Source: Saprospiraceae bacterium
GTDB taxonomy: Bacteria > Bacteroidota > Bacteroidia > Chitinophagales > Saprospiraceae
DNA: 42,429 bases
Assembly (NCBI GenBank): GCA_022844565.1
Contig: JALHLK010000043.1
Location: 1 to 42,429 of the forward strand
Reading direction: 5' to 3'
Part shown: one piece after another, positions 7,585-15,660 of the stretch
Layout of the letters: each line of letters begins with the position of its first letter
How positions within the stretch are numbered: the stretch's first letter is position 1
The notes under the pieces: model-generated
The model's input: only the letters and a program-made list of their open reading frames with translations
Told to the model about the DNA's origin: nothing
Database searches by the model: none
Translations under genes and position numbers: made by a program

Positions 7585-8514
7585 ATGAAAGTTCGCACAC
7601 TTATAAGTTTTGATTGGGCAACAAAAAAGTTTTTAAGACAAAAGGCTAATTTTGATATATTAGAAGGTTTTCTTACGGAATTGACCGAACGAACTATTCA
7701 GATCATTGAAATATTAGAATCGGAAGGGAATAAAGAAAATCTTGAAGACAAATACAATCGAGTCGACCTTCTTTGTAAAGATTCAGAAGGGGAAATTATC
7801 ATCATAGAAGTGCAGTTTTACCTTGAGCTGGACTACTTTCATAGAATATTATACGGTATATCAAAAGTTATTACTGAGCATATCCACGAAAAACAAGACT
7901 ACAGTCATGTAAAGAAAGTTATTTCAATTAATATCGCTTACTTTGATTTAGGAGATGGAAAAGATTACATTTATCATGGTATTACCAATTTCATAGGAAA
8001 AAATCTTGGCGATCAATTGACTTTAGGTCATTTACAACAAAAGAAATTTGGTAAAAAAAAACCATCAGAAATATATCCGGAGATTTATCTTATCAAAGTT
8101 AATAATTTTGATAATGTGTCAAAAACCCCATTAGATGAATGGATATATTTTCTTAAAAACACGGCCTTGCCTACAGATTATAAAGCTAAAGGGCTAAAAC
8201 AAGTTGAAGAAAGATTAAAATACGAAGCTATGAATAAAGTAGAAAAACAAGAGTACGATACTTACATTAAGAATGTCAAGATATCAAAGAGTGTGATTGA
8301 AAGTGTGGAATATGCCGCAAGAGAGGAAGGAATCGAAGAAGGAATTGAAAAAGGAATCGAAAAAGGAATCGAAAAAGGAATCGAAAAGGCAAAGATCAAT
8401 GCAGTACTGAAGGGGTTCGACAATAATCTTTCAATCAGCTTGATTTCTAATCTCAATGATTTATTGGAAGAAGAGGTTGCCAAAATCCTAAAAAATCACG
8501 GCAAAATGGAATAG
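7585..8514 (+). CDS. Rpn-family PD-(D/E)XK nuclease (putative transposase family)
   Basis: The 309-residue protein starts VRTLISFDWATKKFLRQKANF, the signature N-terminus of Bacteroidota Rpn/PDDEXK family transposase proteins. The catalytic region is near residues 48-78 (NRVDLLCKDSEG followed by IIIIEVQFYLE), giving the D...ExQ form of the PD-(D/E)XK core. Family members are DNA endonucleases (RpnA in E. coli) and have been linked to phage defence. The C-terminal ~95 residues form a separate unit: KISKSVIESVEYAAREEG, then five copies of a G-I-E-K/E tetrad encoded by a 12-bp repeat (8329-8388), then a helical end NLLEEEVAKIL-like. This unit is repeated as a stand-alone gene immediately downstream. 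Confidence 0.8.
   Translation: MKVRTLISFDWATKKFLRQKANFDILEGFLTELTERTIQIIEILESEGNKENLEDKYNRVDLLCKDSEGEIIIIEVQFYLELDYFHRILYGISKVITEHIHEKQDYSHVKKVISINIAYFDLGDGKDYIYHGITNFIGKNLGDQLTLGHLQQKKFGKKKPSEIYPEIYLIKVNNFDNVSKTPLDEWIYFLKNTALPTDYKAKGLKQVEERLKYEAMNKVEKQEYDTYIKNVKISKSVIESVEYAAREEGIEEGIEKGIEKGIEKGIEKAKINAVLKGFDNNLSISLISNLNDLLEEEVAKILKNHGKME
8230..8514 (+). CDS. Possible internally started short Rpn product (C-terminal domain)
   Basis: Codon 216 of the nuclease gene is ATG at 8230, beginning MNKVEKQEYDTYIKN. The downstream duplicated gene starts at exactly the homologous ATG (8517, MNTIEKQEYDTYIKN), which suggests that this internal ATG is a genuine start. In E. coli, Rpn genes are known to make a short in-frame product from within the gene that inhibits the full-length nuclease. 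Here the 94-residue product would contain the linker, the tetrad repeats and the helical tail, without the nuclease core. Expression from this site is inferred, not seen. Confidence 0.4.
   Translation: MNKVEKQEYDTYIKNVKISKSVIESVEYAAREEGIEEGIEKGIEKGIEKGIEKAKINAVLKGFDNNLSISLISNLNDLLEEEVAKILKNHGKME
8329..8388 (+). repeat. Five tandem 12-bp units (GGAATCGAAAAA) in the rpn gene
   Basis: Units at 8329, 8341, 8353, 8365 and 8377 encode G-I-E-(E/K) tetrads. The downstream copy has three units (8616-8651). The difference of two units accounts exactly for the 24-bp length difference between the duplicated segments, so the number of units changes by slippage while preserving frame. Confidence 0.9.
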
Positions 8515-8516
8515 CT

Positions 8517-8777
8517 ATGAATACTATCGAAAAACAAGAGTACGATACTTACATTAAGAATGGCAAGATATCAAAGAGTGTGATTGAAAGTGTGGAATAT
8601 GCCGCAAGAGAGGAAGGAATCGAAAAAGGAATCGAAAAAGGAATTGAAAAGGCAAAGATCAATGCAGTACTGAAAGGGTTCGACAATAGTCTCACAATCA
8701 GCTTGATTTCCAATCTCAATGATTTAACGGAAGAAGAGGTTGTCAAAATCTTAAAAGATCACGGCAAAATGGAATAG
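8517..8777 (+). CDS. Stand-alone copy of the Rpn C-terminal domain
   Basis: This 86-residue protein is nearly identical to residues 216-309 of the upstream nuclease: the same QEYDTYIKN, the same KISKSVIESVEYAAREEG, three rather than five G-I-E-K tetrads, the same KAKINAVLKGFDN and the same NDL-EEEV-KIL-HGKME ending. It starts two bases after the nuclease stop codon. The shared segment runs 8226-8512 in the first copy and 8513-8775 in the second, so the duplication unit begins four bases before the ATG and ends inside the stop codon. No nuclease residues are present. By analogy with the short internal products of E. coli rpn genes it may be an inhibitor of the nuclease; it could alternatively be an inert duplication. 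Confidence 0.7.
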   Translation: MNTIEKQEYDTYIKNGKISKSVIESVEYAAREEGIEKGIEKGIEKAKINAVLKGFDNSLTISLISNLNDLTEEEVVKILKDHGKME

Positions 8778-8869
8778 CTATGAATACTACTTTAGAGAAA
8801 ACGACTATTATATTGCCTCTAATCCAACAATCCTCCACAAACACTCAGTGTCTGACCCGTCACATATGA
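8776..8869 (+). pseudogene. Stub of a third Rpn C-terminal copy
   Basis: After the second stop codon the junction AGCTATGAATACTA appears again (8776-8789), as before copy two. The frame then runs 29 codons from ATG 8780 to TGA 8867-8869 without similarity to the rpn tail and enters the antisense of fabG. It looks like the start of a third tandem copy whose remainder is lost. Confidence 0.55.
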
Positions 8870-9565
8870 AGAAAGGTCACTGCCTAGATACACACATGCA
8901 TTGGCAATATCTTCAGGATCTCCCAATCGCTTAAGTGGTATATTTGCTTCATATGCTTTTCTTTGTTCTTCTGTCAGCGCGTGGGTCATGTCGGTAGATA
9001 TAAATCCAGGAGCTATTACATTTGATCTTACACCCCTAGAACCTACTTCTTTAGCTGTTGATTTTGAAAAGCCGATCACTCCTGCCTTTGAAGCTGCGTA
9101 ATTAGCTTGTCCAGCATTTCCAAAAACTCCAACGACACTACTCATATGAATGATTGAGCCACTTCGGTTTTTCAACATTGACTTTAATGCATTTTTTGTA
9201 AGGTTGAATGCTGATTTCAAGTTTACATTGATAACTTCGTCCCATTGCTCTTCACTCATTCGTAGAAGTAGATTATCTCTTGTTATACCAGCGTTATTGA
9301 TTAGAATATCTATTTTTCCAAACTCTGCAAGCACATCTTCTATCAATTGAGCGGATTGTCCAAAATCTGCTGCATCAGACTTGTATGCTTTTACCTTCCC
9401 ACCAAATTCAGCAGCTTTTCGTACTACCTCTTCAGCTTTTGCATCGCTACTAATATATGTAAACGCTATTTGTGCACCTTCTTTGGCATATTTTATTACT
9501 ATAGCCTCACCGATCCCTCTCGAGCCGCCAGTAATTAAGGCAACTTTACCATCTAATAATCCCAT
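8819..9565 (-). CDS. fabG: 3-oxoacyl-ACP reductase FabG (SDR family)
   Basis: The 248-residue protein is the usual length of FabG, which reduces 3-oxoacyl-ACP with NADPH in fatty acid synthesis. It has the cofactor motif TGGSRGIG (residues 12-19), the structural NNAG followed by ITRDNLLLRM, the active-site serine in MSSVVGVFGNAG, the YAASK Tyr-Lys pair, and the PGFISTDMT loop and GQTLSVCGG-type end characteristic of FabG rather than other SDRs. It begins 31 bases after pntB and is probably the last gene of the pnt operon, linking NADPH supply to its use. It converges on the rpn tail copies. Confidence 0.9.
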   Translation of the reverse strand: MGLLDGKVALITGGSRGIGEAIVIKYAKEGAQIAFTYISSDAKAEEVVRKAAEFGGKVKAYKSDAADFGQSAQLIEDVLAEFGKIDILINNAGITRDNLLLRMSEEQWDEVINVNLKSAFNLTKNALKSMLKNRSGSIIHMSSVVGVFGNAGQANYAASKAGVIGFSKSTAKEVGSRGVRSNVIAPGFISTDMTHALTEEQRKAYEANIPLKRLGDPEDIANACVYLGSDLSSYVTGQTLSVCGGLLD

Positions 9566-9596
9566 ATTATAAACTTTGTGTTAAGTATTTGTAATT

Positions 9597-10997
9597 TTAT
9601 AACGCCTTTAATTCACTAACCAATTGAGCTAATGTATTCTTGGCGTCACCAAAAAGCATGGCTGTATTTTGCTTGAAAAAGAGTGGGTTTTCTATACCTG
9701 CGTATCCAGAGGCCATTGACCTTTTCATGACTACTGAGTTTTTAGCATGCCAGACTTGGAGTACCGGCATACCATAAATTGTAGAACCTGGATCATCTAA
9801 TGCAGACGGATTCACCACGTCATTTGCTCCAATGATTAAGCTCACATCACAATTGGCCAACTCTTCATTAGTTTCTTCTAAGTCAAGTAATGCATCATAG
9901 GGAATGTCCACTTCGGCCAATAATACGTTCATATGCCCAGGCATTCTACCTGCTACAGGATGTATTCCAAATAAAACTCTCACGTCATTGTCTGTCAAAA
10001 TTTGATAAATTTGCTTGACATATTGCTGCGCTTGTGCTACAGCCAATCCATAACCAGGCACAATGACTACTTTTTGAGCATAGTACATCATCACAGCAGT
10101 ATCAGATGCCGTTGTTTGTTTTGACACACCTCCTTCCACTTTGGCCGCTGAAGAAGAGGAGCTGCCACCGAAGTTTCCTGCTATTACGCTAAATAAAGAT
10201 CGATTCATCGCTTGACACATTAATACGGTAAGGATAGTACCAGAAGCACCTACTAGAATTCCACCCAATATCATAAACTGATTGCCGTAGATCAAACCGG
10301 CAGCTGCAGCCGTAAGACCCGTAAATGAGTTTAATAATGAAATCACAACAGGCATATCTGCTCCACCAATCGGTGCTACAAATGACCAACCATATATGAG
10401 TGAAACCAATAACAAAATCATAATCAGCATCATATTTGGCCCACTAACCAATACCATACCAACCATTACTATAACAGCTACTAATAAAGCATAGTTTACT
10501 AAATTGTGTCCTTTGAAAGTAACTTGGCTATCTTTAATCATGCCATCCAACTTAAAATATGCTAGTAAACTACCCGAGAACGCTATAGCTCCAACCACCA
10601 ATGCGAAGAGTGTCGACCCAGCTGAACCTAGGTAATTTGGTGTGTCTTTTGTTAGGTTAAGTATTTCAACAAATCCTACAAATACTGCAGAAAGACCGCC
10701 CAGACCATTGAGTAACGATACCAATTGGGGCATTCCCGTCATTTCCACCTTGGTTGCCATTCTCCAACCAATTATAGATCCTAAAAATAAAGAAACTACT
10801 ATCCAAATAAAATTGCTCACATCACCAGAGCTATTTTCTAATGGATATATCAAAGCTATGGCAATACCAAGCAACATAGATACTGCCGCTAATAAATTTC
10901 CATTCTTTGCTGTAGAAGGGTCTGATTGCCTTTTCAAACCAAATATCAAGCCTACTGAGGCAATTAAAAATCCTATATCTAATATGGTTTTTAACAT
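9597..10997 (-). CDS. pntB: NAD(P) transhydrogenase beta subunit
   Basis: The 466-residue protein has about eight or nine membrane helices in its first 270 residues (domain II) and a soluble NADP(H)-binding domain III after a linker rich in Ser and Lys. The domain III motifs are clear: VVIVPGYGLAVAQAQ, GIHPVAGRMPGHMNVLLAE, DVSLIIGANDVVNPSA and VMKRSMASGYAGI. PntB forms the proton-translocating enzyme with PntA and drives hydride transfer from NADH to NADP+. Its start lies two bases after the stop of pntAB, so translation is coupled. Confidence 0.95.
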   Translation of the reverse strand: MLKTILDIGFLIASVGLIFGLKRQSDPSTAKNGNLLAAVSMLLGIAIALIYPLENSSGDVSNFIWIVVSLFLGSIIGWRMATKVEMTGMPQLVSLLNGLGGLSAVFVGFVEILNLTKDTPNYLGSAGSTLFALVVGAIAFSGSLLAYFKLDGMIKDSQVTFKGHNLVNYALLVAVIVMVGMVLVSGPNMMLIMILLLVSLIYGWSFVAPIGGADMPVVISLLNSFTGLTAAAAGLIYGNQFMILGGILVGASGTILTVLMCQAMNRSLFSVIAGNFGGSSSSSAAKVEGGVSKQTTASDTAVMMYYAQKVVIVPGYGLAVAQAQQYVKQIYQILTDNDVRVLFGIHPVAGRMPGHMNVLLAEVDIPYDALLDLEETNEELANCDVSLIIGANDVVNPSALDDPGSTIYGMPVLQVWHAKNSVVMKRSMASGYAGIENPLFFKQNTAMLFGDAKNTLAQLVSELKAL

Positions 10998-10999
10998 TT

Positions 11000-11311
11000 T
11001 TATTTCTTTTTCTTGTTAAACATTGATAACATACGGTCTGTTACTGCAAAACCACCCACTATGTTTATTGCTGCTAAGACGATGGCTAAAGCACCCATAG
11101 TCAGTTTAAAATAATCGTCAGACGCCGTACTTCTTAAAAGTAAAATTGCACCAATTAATACAATTCCACTAATTGCATTGGCTCCTGACATCAGTGGTGT
11201 ATGAAGGACCGTTGGTACTTTAGAGATTAGCTCGAAACCTAATATCACAGTAAAAACCAATAAGTAAATCATAATTAGGTTTTCGCTGATAGATTGTAAT
11301 AAATTTTCCAT
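11000..11311 (-). CDS. pntAB: NAD(P) transhydrogenase alpha subunit, membrane part
   Basis: The 103-residue protein carries three or four helices and the motif SKVPTVLHTPLMSGANAISG that marks the membrane domain of PntA. In split forms of the enzyme this part is a separate gene, as here. It is placed between the NAD-binding subunit gene (25 bases upstream) and pntB (two bases downstream). The C-terminus is basic (FNKKKK). Confidence 0.93.
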   Translation of the reverse strand: MENLLQSISENLIMIYLLVFTVILGFELISKVPTVLHTPLMSGANAISGIVLIGAILLLRSTASDDYFKLTMGALAIVLAAINIVGGFAVTDRMLSMFNKKKK

Positions 11312-11336
11312 CTTTATATTGATTTGTGTCGTTTTG

Positions 11337-12407
11337 TTATTTAGTAATCATAGATGAGTCTAAAATTGGATTGGCCATATCTACATTTATGACTCCATCT
11401 TTGACAAAAAGTTTTAGGAAGTTAAAGTAGTTGTTTGCAATTAGTTCACTTGCATGCTCGGGTATTTGATCAGCCAAGTCGCTGTCTCCTATAATGATTA
11501 CACCGTTGTTTGTAACCGTTTTTCCTTCCTTAGTAAAGGCTGTATTACCCCCAGTTCTCTGAGCTAAATCTATAATTACAGAACCTGGTTTCATGGCAGC
11601 TATTGTTCTATCTTCGATTAAGATTGGGGCCTTCTTACCTCTTAGTTGAGCTGTTGTCACGATAATATCAGAATTTGAAGCAAACTTATGAATTTCGTCT
11701 TTTTGTCTTTGGATAAATTCTTCTGACTGCTGTATCGCGTATCCTCCTGCTCCTGCATCGTCTTTTGCTCCCTCTACTTCTACAAACTTTGCACCTAAGC
11801 TTTGTACTTCCTCCTTTGAAGAGCTACGTACGTCGAATGCAAATACTTTTGCCCCTAACCTACGACCTGTGGCAATAGCTTGCAATCCAGCCACACCTGC
11901 CCCAATGATTAAGATATTAGCTGGCTTGATGGTACCAGCTGCTGTCGTTAGCATCGGAATAACTCTCGTCATCTCTGTAGCACCCAAAACTATCGCTTGA
12001 TATCCTGACAATGATGCCATTGACGACAAAATATCCACAGCTTGAGCTAGTGTACTCCTCGGAATCATATCTAAACTAAAAGCAGTTAATCCCATTTCTT
12101 TAAGACTACCACTTATTTCTAAGTCATTATACGGCTCAAACATAGAAAGTAAAATCGTACCTTTCTTAAAGCTACGATAGGTCTCCAACGGAAGTGGATT
12201 TACAGAGATGATGATACTACTTTTACCTATTACTTCATCTTTATTACATGCTTCTGCCACCATATTATATGCATCATCAGTAAAGCCTGCTTGTAATCCA
12301 GCTCCTGATTCTACATATATTTTAACACCTAAGCTATCACTTATTTTCTTACAAACTTGTGGAGTTAATGCAACTCTTTTACAAGATTCTTTTAAAATTC
12401 CAATCAT
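11337..12407 (-). CDS. pntAA: NAD(P) transhydrogenase alpha subunit, NAD-binding part
   Basis: This 356-residue protein belongs to the alanine dehydrogenase/PNT family. It opens IGILKES-like, has the N-terminal domain to about residue 130, the Rossmann motif IGAGVAGLQAIATGRRLGA near residues 168-186, and the regions IIVTTAQLRGKKAPILI and IIDLAQRTGGN typical of transhydrogenase domain I rather than alanine dehydrogenase. It binds NAD(H) and works with PntAB and PntB in the membrane. It is the first gene of the operon pntAA-pntAB-pntB-fabG, with a -7 box about 80 bases upstream. Confidence 0.93.
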   Translation of the reverse strand: MIGILKESCKRVALTPQVCKKISDSLGVKIYVESGAGLQAGFTDDAYNMVAEACNKDEVIGKSSIIISVNPLPLETYRSFKKGTILLSMFEPYNDLEISGSLKEMGLTAFSLDMIPRSTLAQAVDILSSMASLSGYQAIVLGATEMTRVIPMLTTAAGTIKPANILIIGAGVAGLQAIATGRRLGAKVFAFDVRSSSKEEVQSLGAKFVEVEGAKDDAGAGGYAIQQSEEFIQRQKDEIHKFASNSDIIVTTAQLRGKKAPILIEDRTIAAMKPGSVIIDLAQRTGGNTAFTKEGKTVTNNGVIIIGDSDLADQIPEHASELIANNYFNFLKLFVKDGVINVDMANPILDSSMITK

Positions 12408-12488
12408 TGATTTTGATTTGTTATATATTCATTTTGAATTGATGGACAAATATGGTTAAAATCTATTTAAAAAACAATTTTGTACGCG

Positions 12489-12496
12489 CAAAGATA
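12489..12496 (-). promoter_or_regulatory. -7 promoter box for the pnt operon
   Basis: TATCTTTG on the minus strand matches TAnnTTTG exactly; the leader to the pntAA ATG would be about 75 bases. No strong -33 motif is visible. Confidence 0.45.
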
Positions 12497-12662
12497 TTAT
12501 GACCTATGATTTTAAATAGCATTATTGTTTTTTATTGATGTGAATTAACAAACAACTTTTTCAAAATTTAGTAAAAATTTTCATTTTTAGAATTATTAAG
12601 AACAAAAAAATGCATTGTAGTTAAAACAAAGACAAAAATTTTCATTTTTTCTAATAAAAAAA

Positions 12663-12694
12663 TTTGCCATCTTATAAATTTGTTATTATCTTTG
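12663..12694 (+). promoter_or_regulatory. Orphan promoter with -33 and -7 boxes
   Basis: TTTG at 12663-12666 and TATCTTTG at 12687-12694 are separated by 20 bases, the best full match in the window to the Bacteroidota consensus TTTG-N19-21-TAnnTTTG. It points toward the terminator at 12749-12781 and away from both flanking genes, neither of which is on the plus strand. Confidence 0.65.
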
Positions 12695-12699
12695 TAGCA

Positions 12700-12781
12700 A
12701 TTAAAAAATTAATAACTCCGAATTAAGATAAGGTTTTCATAAGGTGGGGGGTCCTAACGTTCTGTTAGGGCCCTTTTTTTT
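12700..12781 (+). ncRNA. Candidate small RNA, about 80 nt
   Basis: The stretch between the orphan promoter and the intrinsic terminator on the plus strand contains no ATG, and both flanking genes (pntAA and the VOC protein) are on the minus strand, so a transcript from this promoter would be a short noncoding RNA. Its 5' part is AT-rich and single-stranded in appearance (AATAACTCCGAATTAAG), its 3' end is the strong hairpin. It matches no RNA family that I recognise. The rest of the 12408-12822 interval is AT-rich with no gene. Confidence 0.5.
12749..12781 (+). terminator. Strong intrinsic terminator
   Basis: GGGTCCTAAC (12749-12758), a 5-nt loop, GTTAGGGCCC (12764-12773), then eight T. The stem is ten pairs with one G-U. 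On the minus strand no T-run follows the hairpin, so it acts only on plus-strand transcription. Confidence 0.85.
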
Positions 12782-12822
12782 ATTATTTTTTTTAAAAAAT
12801 CTTTAGTTGAATATCATGATCT

Positions 12823-13884
12823 TTACTTAACCCTCATTAAGGACATAGCCCACAAAAATAACCCCGGCAATGGTTTTTGACTTTTCCTTTTTCGTAAATC
12901 GTAGTAAATTTTGAGTTTTTTTAAGATAGGGACTTTATGTGTTTCTACAAACTCAATCAAAGTACCATCATTATCTTCAATGTAAGCAAATCTTCCTGCA
13001 GCCTCACCCATATCAAAGCTATTTGCACTATCTACCGTAAATGGGAAACCTTGGTTATTTAAAATCTCTTTTAAGTCACCCAAGTTATTTACATCAAAAC
13101 AAAGATGGATGTATCCTAACTCTCCCCACATTCTATCCTTATAGATATGTCTTGGAGTTTGATCTATCATTTGCACCAATTCTAACTCTGTCTTTCCTAA
13201 TAAGTTACTAAAAGCTCCATTCCTATTATTTTTGTGAGTTAAAATGACACGACGATAGGTATTTTCAGAATTAGTTAGTGTGGAAAAATCCGTAAAAATG
13301 CCTGTTTTATCAGAAAGCACTACATCATACTTTAAGATATCACGATACAAACTTACTACGCTGTCAATATCGCTTACTCCCAAAGTTACACCATATACAC
13401 CCCCACTATGCAATCCTTTATCCGAGTGCCAATCTTCGCTCTCGATGATTTCCACTAGGTTATTGTAAGGATCCTTGACATAAAATATTTTTCTTCCAAT
13501 TGGATCATCGACTAATTCTGTGAGAATGTTTAAACCCTCTTTAGAGAAGTAATCATAGGTTTTTATGACATCTTTTACTTTTATTTTTATAATGCTTATG
13601 CCTAAGTCACCAGGTAGAATCTCAAAGTTACATGGCCTACTAACAAATGAGGTATGTTGCCAAATCTCTAATCCACCACCACCCTGATAGTTGAGTGCCA
13701 ATATTGCATGTCTTTTACGCGGCAGCCCCTCTGTATGTGGTAACATCAGTTTCGCCTCGGCTTCTTCATCAAATACAGGTAAGTCAAAGTGAAAATATTT
13801 TTTATACCAATCCCAAGCTTCTTTTGCATTAAGTACACCAATGCCGACTTGTTGGATTCCATTAATAGTATAATGATTCTTCAT
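12823..13884 (-). CDS. VOC (glyoxalase/dioxygenase-fold) protein with two domains
   Basis: The 353-residue protein contains two vicinal-oxygen-chelate domains. The first covers about residues 8-150 (INGIQQVGIGVLNAKEAWDWY to IFYVKDPYNNLVEIIE), the second about 163-315 (GGVYGVTLGVSDIDSVVSLY, then GYIHLCFDV and FAYIEDNDGTLIEFVE). The D-P-x-x-N-L-V-E-I and D-N-D-G-T-L-I-E-F ends carry the acidic metal-ligand position of VOC enzymes, and the H in YIHLCF is a second likely ligand. A hydrophobic-basic C-terminal tail (FLWAMSLMRVK) follows. The substrate is unknown. It starts 34 bases after the RNase G/E stop and may be co-transcribed. Confidence 0.75.
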   Translation of the reverse strand: MKNHYTINGIQQVGIGVLNAKEAWDWYKKYFHFDLPVFDEEAEAKLMLPHTEGLPRKRHAILALNYQGGGGLEIWQHTSFVSRPCNFEILPGDLGISIIKIKVKDVIKTYDYFSKEGLNILTELVDDPIGRKIFYVKDPYNNLVEIIESEDWHSDKGLHSGGVYGVTLGVSDIDSVVSLYRDILKYDVVLSDKTGIFTDFSTLTNSENTYRRVILTHKNNRNGAFSNLLGKTELELVQMIDQTPRHIYKDRMWGELGYIHLCFDVNNLGDLKEILNNQGFPFTVDSANSFDMGEAAGRFAYIEDNDGTLIEFVETHKVPILKKLKIYYDLRKRKSQKPLPGLFLWAMSLMRVK

Positions 13885-13918
13885 GTTAAACTTGTAACTA
13901 TACCTTTTTAAAAAATTC

Positions 13919-15469
13919 TTAATCTAATCTTATTTCATCACCATTATGATCATAAAATACATAAGAGAAGATATTTAGCTCAATATTTTCAGAAATCTTA
14001 ATCCATTTTCGATACTTCATAAACCACTCCCATTGAATATTAAAAATACCTTTTTTGAGAAATGATGATACAAAAGGGTGGGTCTTAAGCGCAACTTTAT
14101 GGCCAGGACGATTTTTTAAGATAAAATCTAAGTCTCTTTTGATATCGTCTATTACTAAGATTGCTGCAATAGCCTTACCAGTACCTTTACATAGACTGCA
14201 TGTCTCTAATGTGTCAATATTGATAGGTGGTCTAACTCGTTGTCTCGTTATTTGGACTAAACCAAATTTACTTAATGGCAGCACCGTATGTTGAGCCCTA
14301 TCATTTGCCATAAATTCCTTCATTTTAACATAAAGATCTTTTTTAGCATCAGGACTTCTCATATCTATAAAATCGATAACAATTAAGCCTCCAATATCTC
14401 TTAATCTTATTTGTCGAGCTATCTCTTCAGCTGCTTCAATATTCACTTGCAAAGATGCCGACTCTTGATCTGAGTTTACATTTTTTGGCCCGCTATTGAC
14501 ATCTATAACATGCATTGCTTCAGTCTGCTCAATAATAATATACCCGCCACTTGCAAAAGTTGATGTCTTACCAAAGGAAGACTTTATTTGCCTAGAGATA
14601 TCATATTGCTCAAATATAGGTTTAGCACCTTTATATAGTTGTACAATGTTTGCCCTCCCAGGATCAATAGATGTAATATATTCCTTGATTCCATCTACCA
14701 TCACATTGTTGTTCACAACAATCTTAGTAATGTTATCACTTAAGATATCCCTTAAAAAACTTTGAGTCTTATCTACCTCACTAAGCAGTTTACTAGGCTC
14801 AATACTCTTTCTAAGTTCATTATATATCTCCTCCCATTTATCCATTAAATTACGAATCTCGGTATGAAGATCAGCTACTTTTTTGCCCTCTGCAGCGGTC
14901 CTTACAATGATCCCGAATCCTTTTGGCTTGATACTTTCAATAAGAACTTTCAACCTTTTACGCTCTTCTTGGCTACCAATCTTTTTTGATACAGCAACGT
15001 GATCGTTAAATGGAGAGAGTACCATATACCTACCTGGAATTGTGATTTCACAACTTAATCTTGGACCCTTTGTAGAAATAGGTTCTTTTAAAACTTGTAC
15101 AAGAACATAGTCATTTCTTGAAAAAACCTGATCTATTTTACCGTTTTTAGAATTATCTGGCTCTCTTTCGAAGTTTTCTAAATTAGGGTGATTGTGTTTT
15201 TTCTTTAAAACATCATTGGTGTACTTGATTAAAGATTTGATTTGAGGTCCGATATCTGTATAGTGTAAGAATGCATCCTTCCTACTTCCGATATCAAGAA
15301 ATGCAGCATTCATGCTCGGCATATTCTTTTTCACTTGACCTAAAAAGATATCACCCACAGAGAAACTAATTGTAGTTTTCTGCTTGTGAATTTCGACTAA
15401 TTTATTGTTTTCTAAAAGTGCTATTTCAACTTCTGTCGGACTCGAATTTATAATTAATTCTTTTTCCAC
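13919..15469 (-). CDS. rng: Ribonuclease G/E family endoribonuclease
   Basis: The 516-residue length matches RNase G. Residues about 38-130 form the S1 RNA-binding domain (VGDIFLGQVKKNMPSMNAAFLD), interrupted by a charged insertion near 85-115 (KKKHNHPN... NSKNGKID). The catalytic DNase I-like domain includes VIDVNSG and IVIDFIDM, whose Asp residues bind the catalytic magnesium, and the zinc link is the CxxC of TCSLCKGTGK near residue 418. These enzymes process 16S rRNA and decay mRNA. The gene follows HU and the TPR and COX24-type genes, an order often seen in Bacteroidota. Confidence 0.93.
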   Translation of the reverse strand: MEKELIINSSPTEVEIALLENNKLVEIHKQKTTISFSVGDIFLGQVKKNMPSMNAAFLDIGSRKDAFLHYTDIGPQIKSLIKYTNDVLKKKHNHPNLENFEREPDNSKNGKIDQVFSRNDYVLVQVLKEPISTKGPRLSCEITIPGRYMVLSPFNDHVAVSKKIGSQEERKRLKVLIESIKPKGFGIIVRTAAEGKKVADLHTEIRNLMDKWEEIYNELRKSIEPSKLLSEVDKTQSFLRDILSDNITKIVVNNNVMVDGIKEYITSIDPGRANIVQLYKGAKPIFEQYDISRQIKSSFGKTSTFASGGYIIIEQTEAMHVIDVNSGPKNVNSDQESASLQVNIEAAEEIARQIRLRDIGGLIVIDFIDMRSPDAKKDLYVKMKEFMANDRAQHTVLPLSKFGLVQITRQRVRPPINIDTLETCSLCKGTGKAIAAILVIDDIKRDLDFILKNRPGHKVALKTHPFVSSFLKKGIFNIQWEWFMKYRKWIKISENIELNIFSYVFYDHNGDEIRLD

Positions 15470-15618
15470 ATTTTTCTATTTTCTAGTTTTTATGATATAC
15501 ACACAGCTTTATGCTAATACCTTTACAGTATTGTCCAAAAACGTTGTCAATTAATAATAGAAAATAGATAAATAGTGTTTTAGGTCTTCACTTGACTTAA
15601 AAGTTATATAAAATAAAA

Positions 15619-15657
15619 ATTTACTTGGCTGGCATCCATGATACCAGCCAAGTAAAT
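15619..15657 (-). terminator. Intrinsic terminator after the COX24-type gene
   Basis: A perfect 14-bp inverted repeat, ATTTACTTGGCTGG (15619-15632) with its complement at 15644-15657, and an 11-nt loop. On the minus strand it is followed by TTTTTATTTT. It lies four bases past the stop of the 30-residue gene and separates it from rng. Confidence 0.8.
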
Positions 15658-15660
15658 TAA

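Noticed and set aside
8262-8746. Minus-strand open frames opposite the Rpn tails with repeating Ser-Ile-Pro-Phe
   Set aside because: They are antisense readings of the 12-bp G-I-E-K repeats and exist only because the repeats lack stops in that frame.
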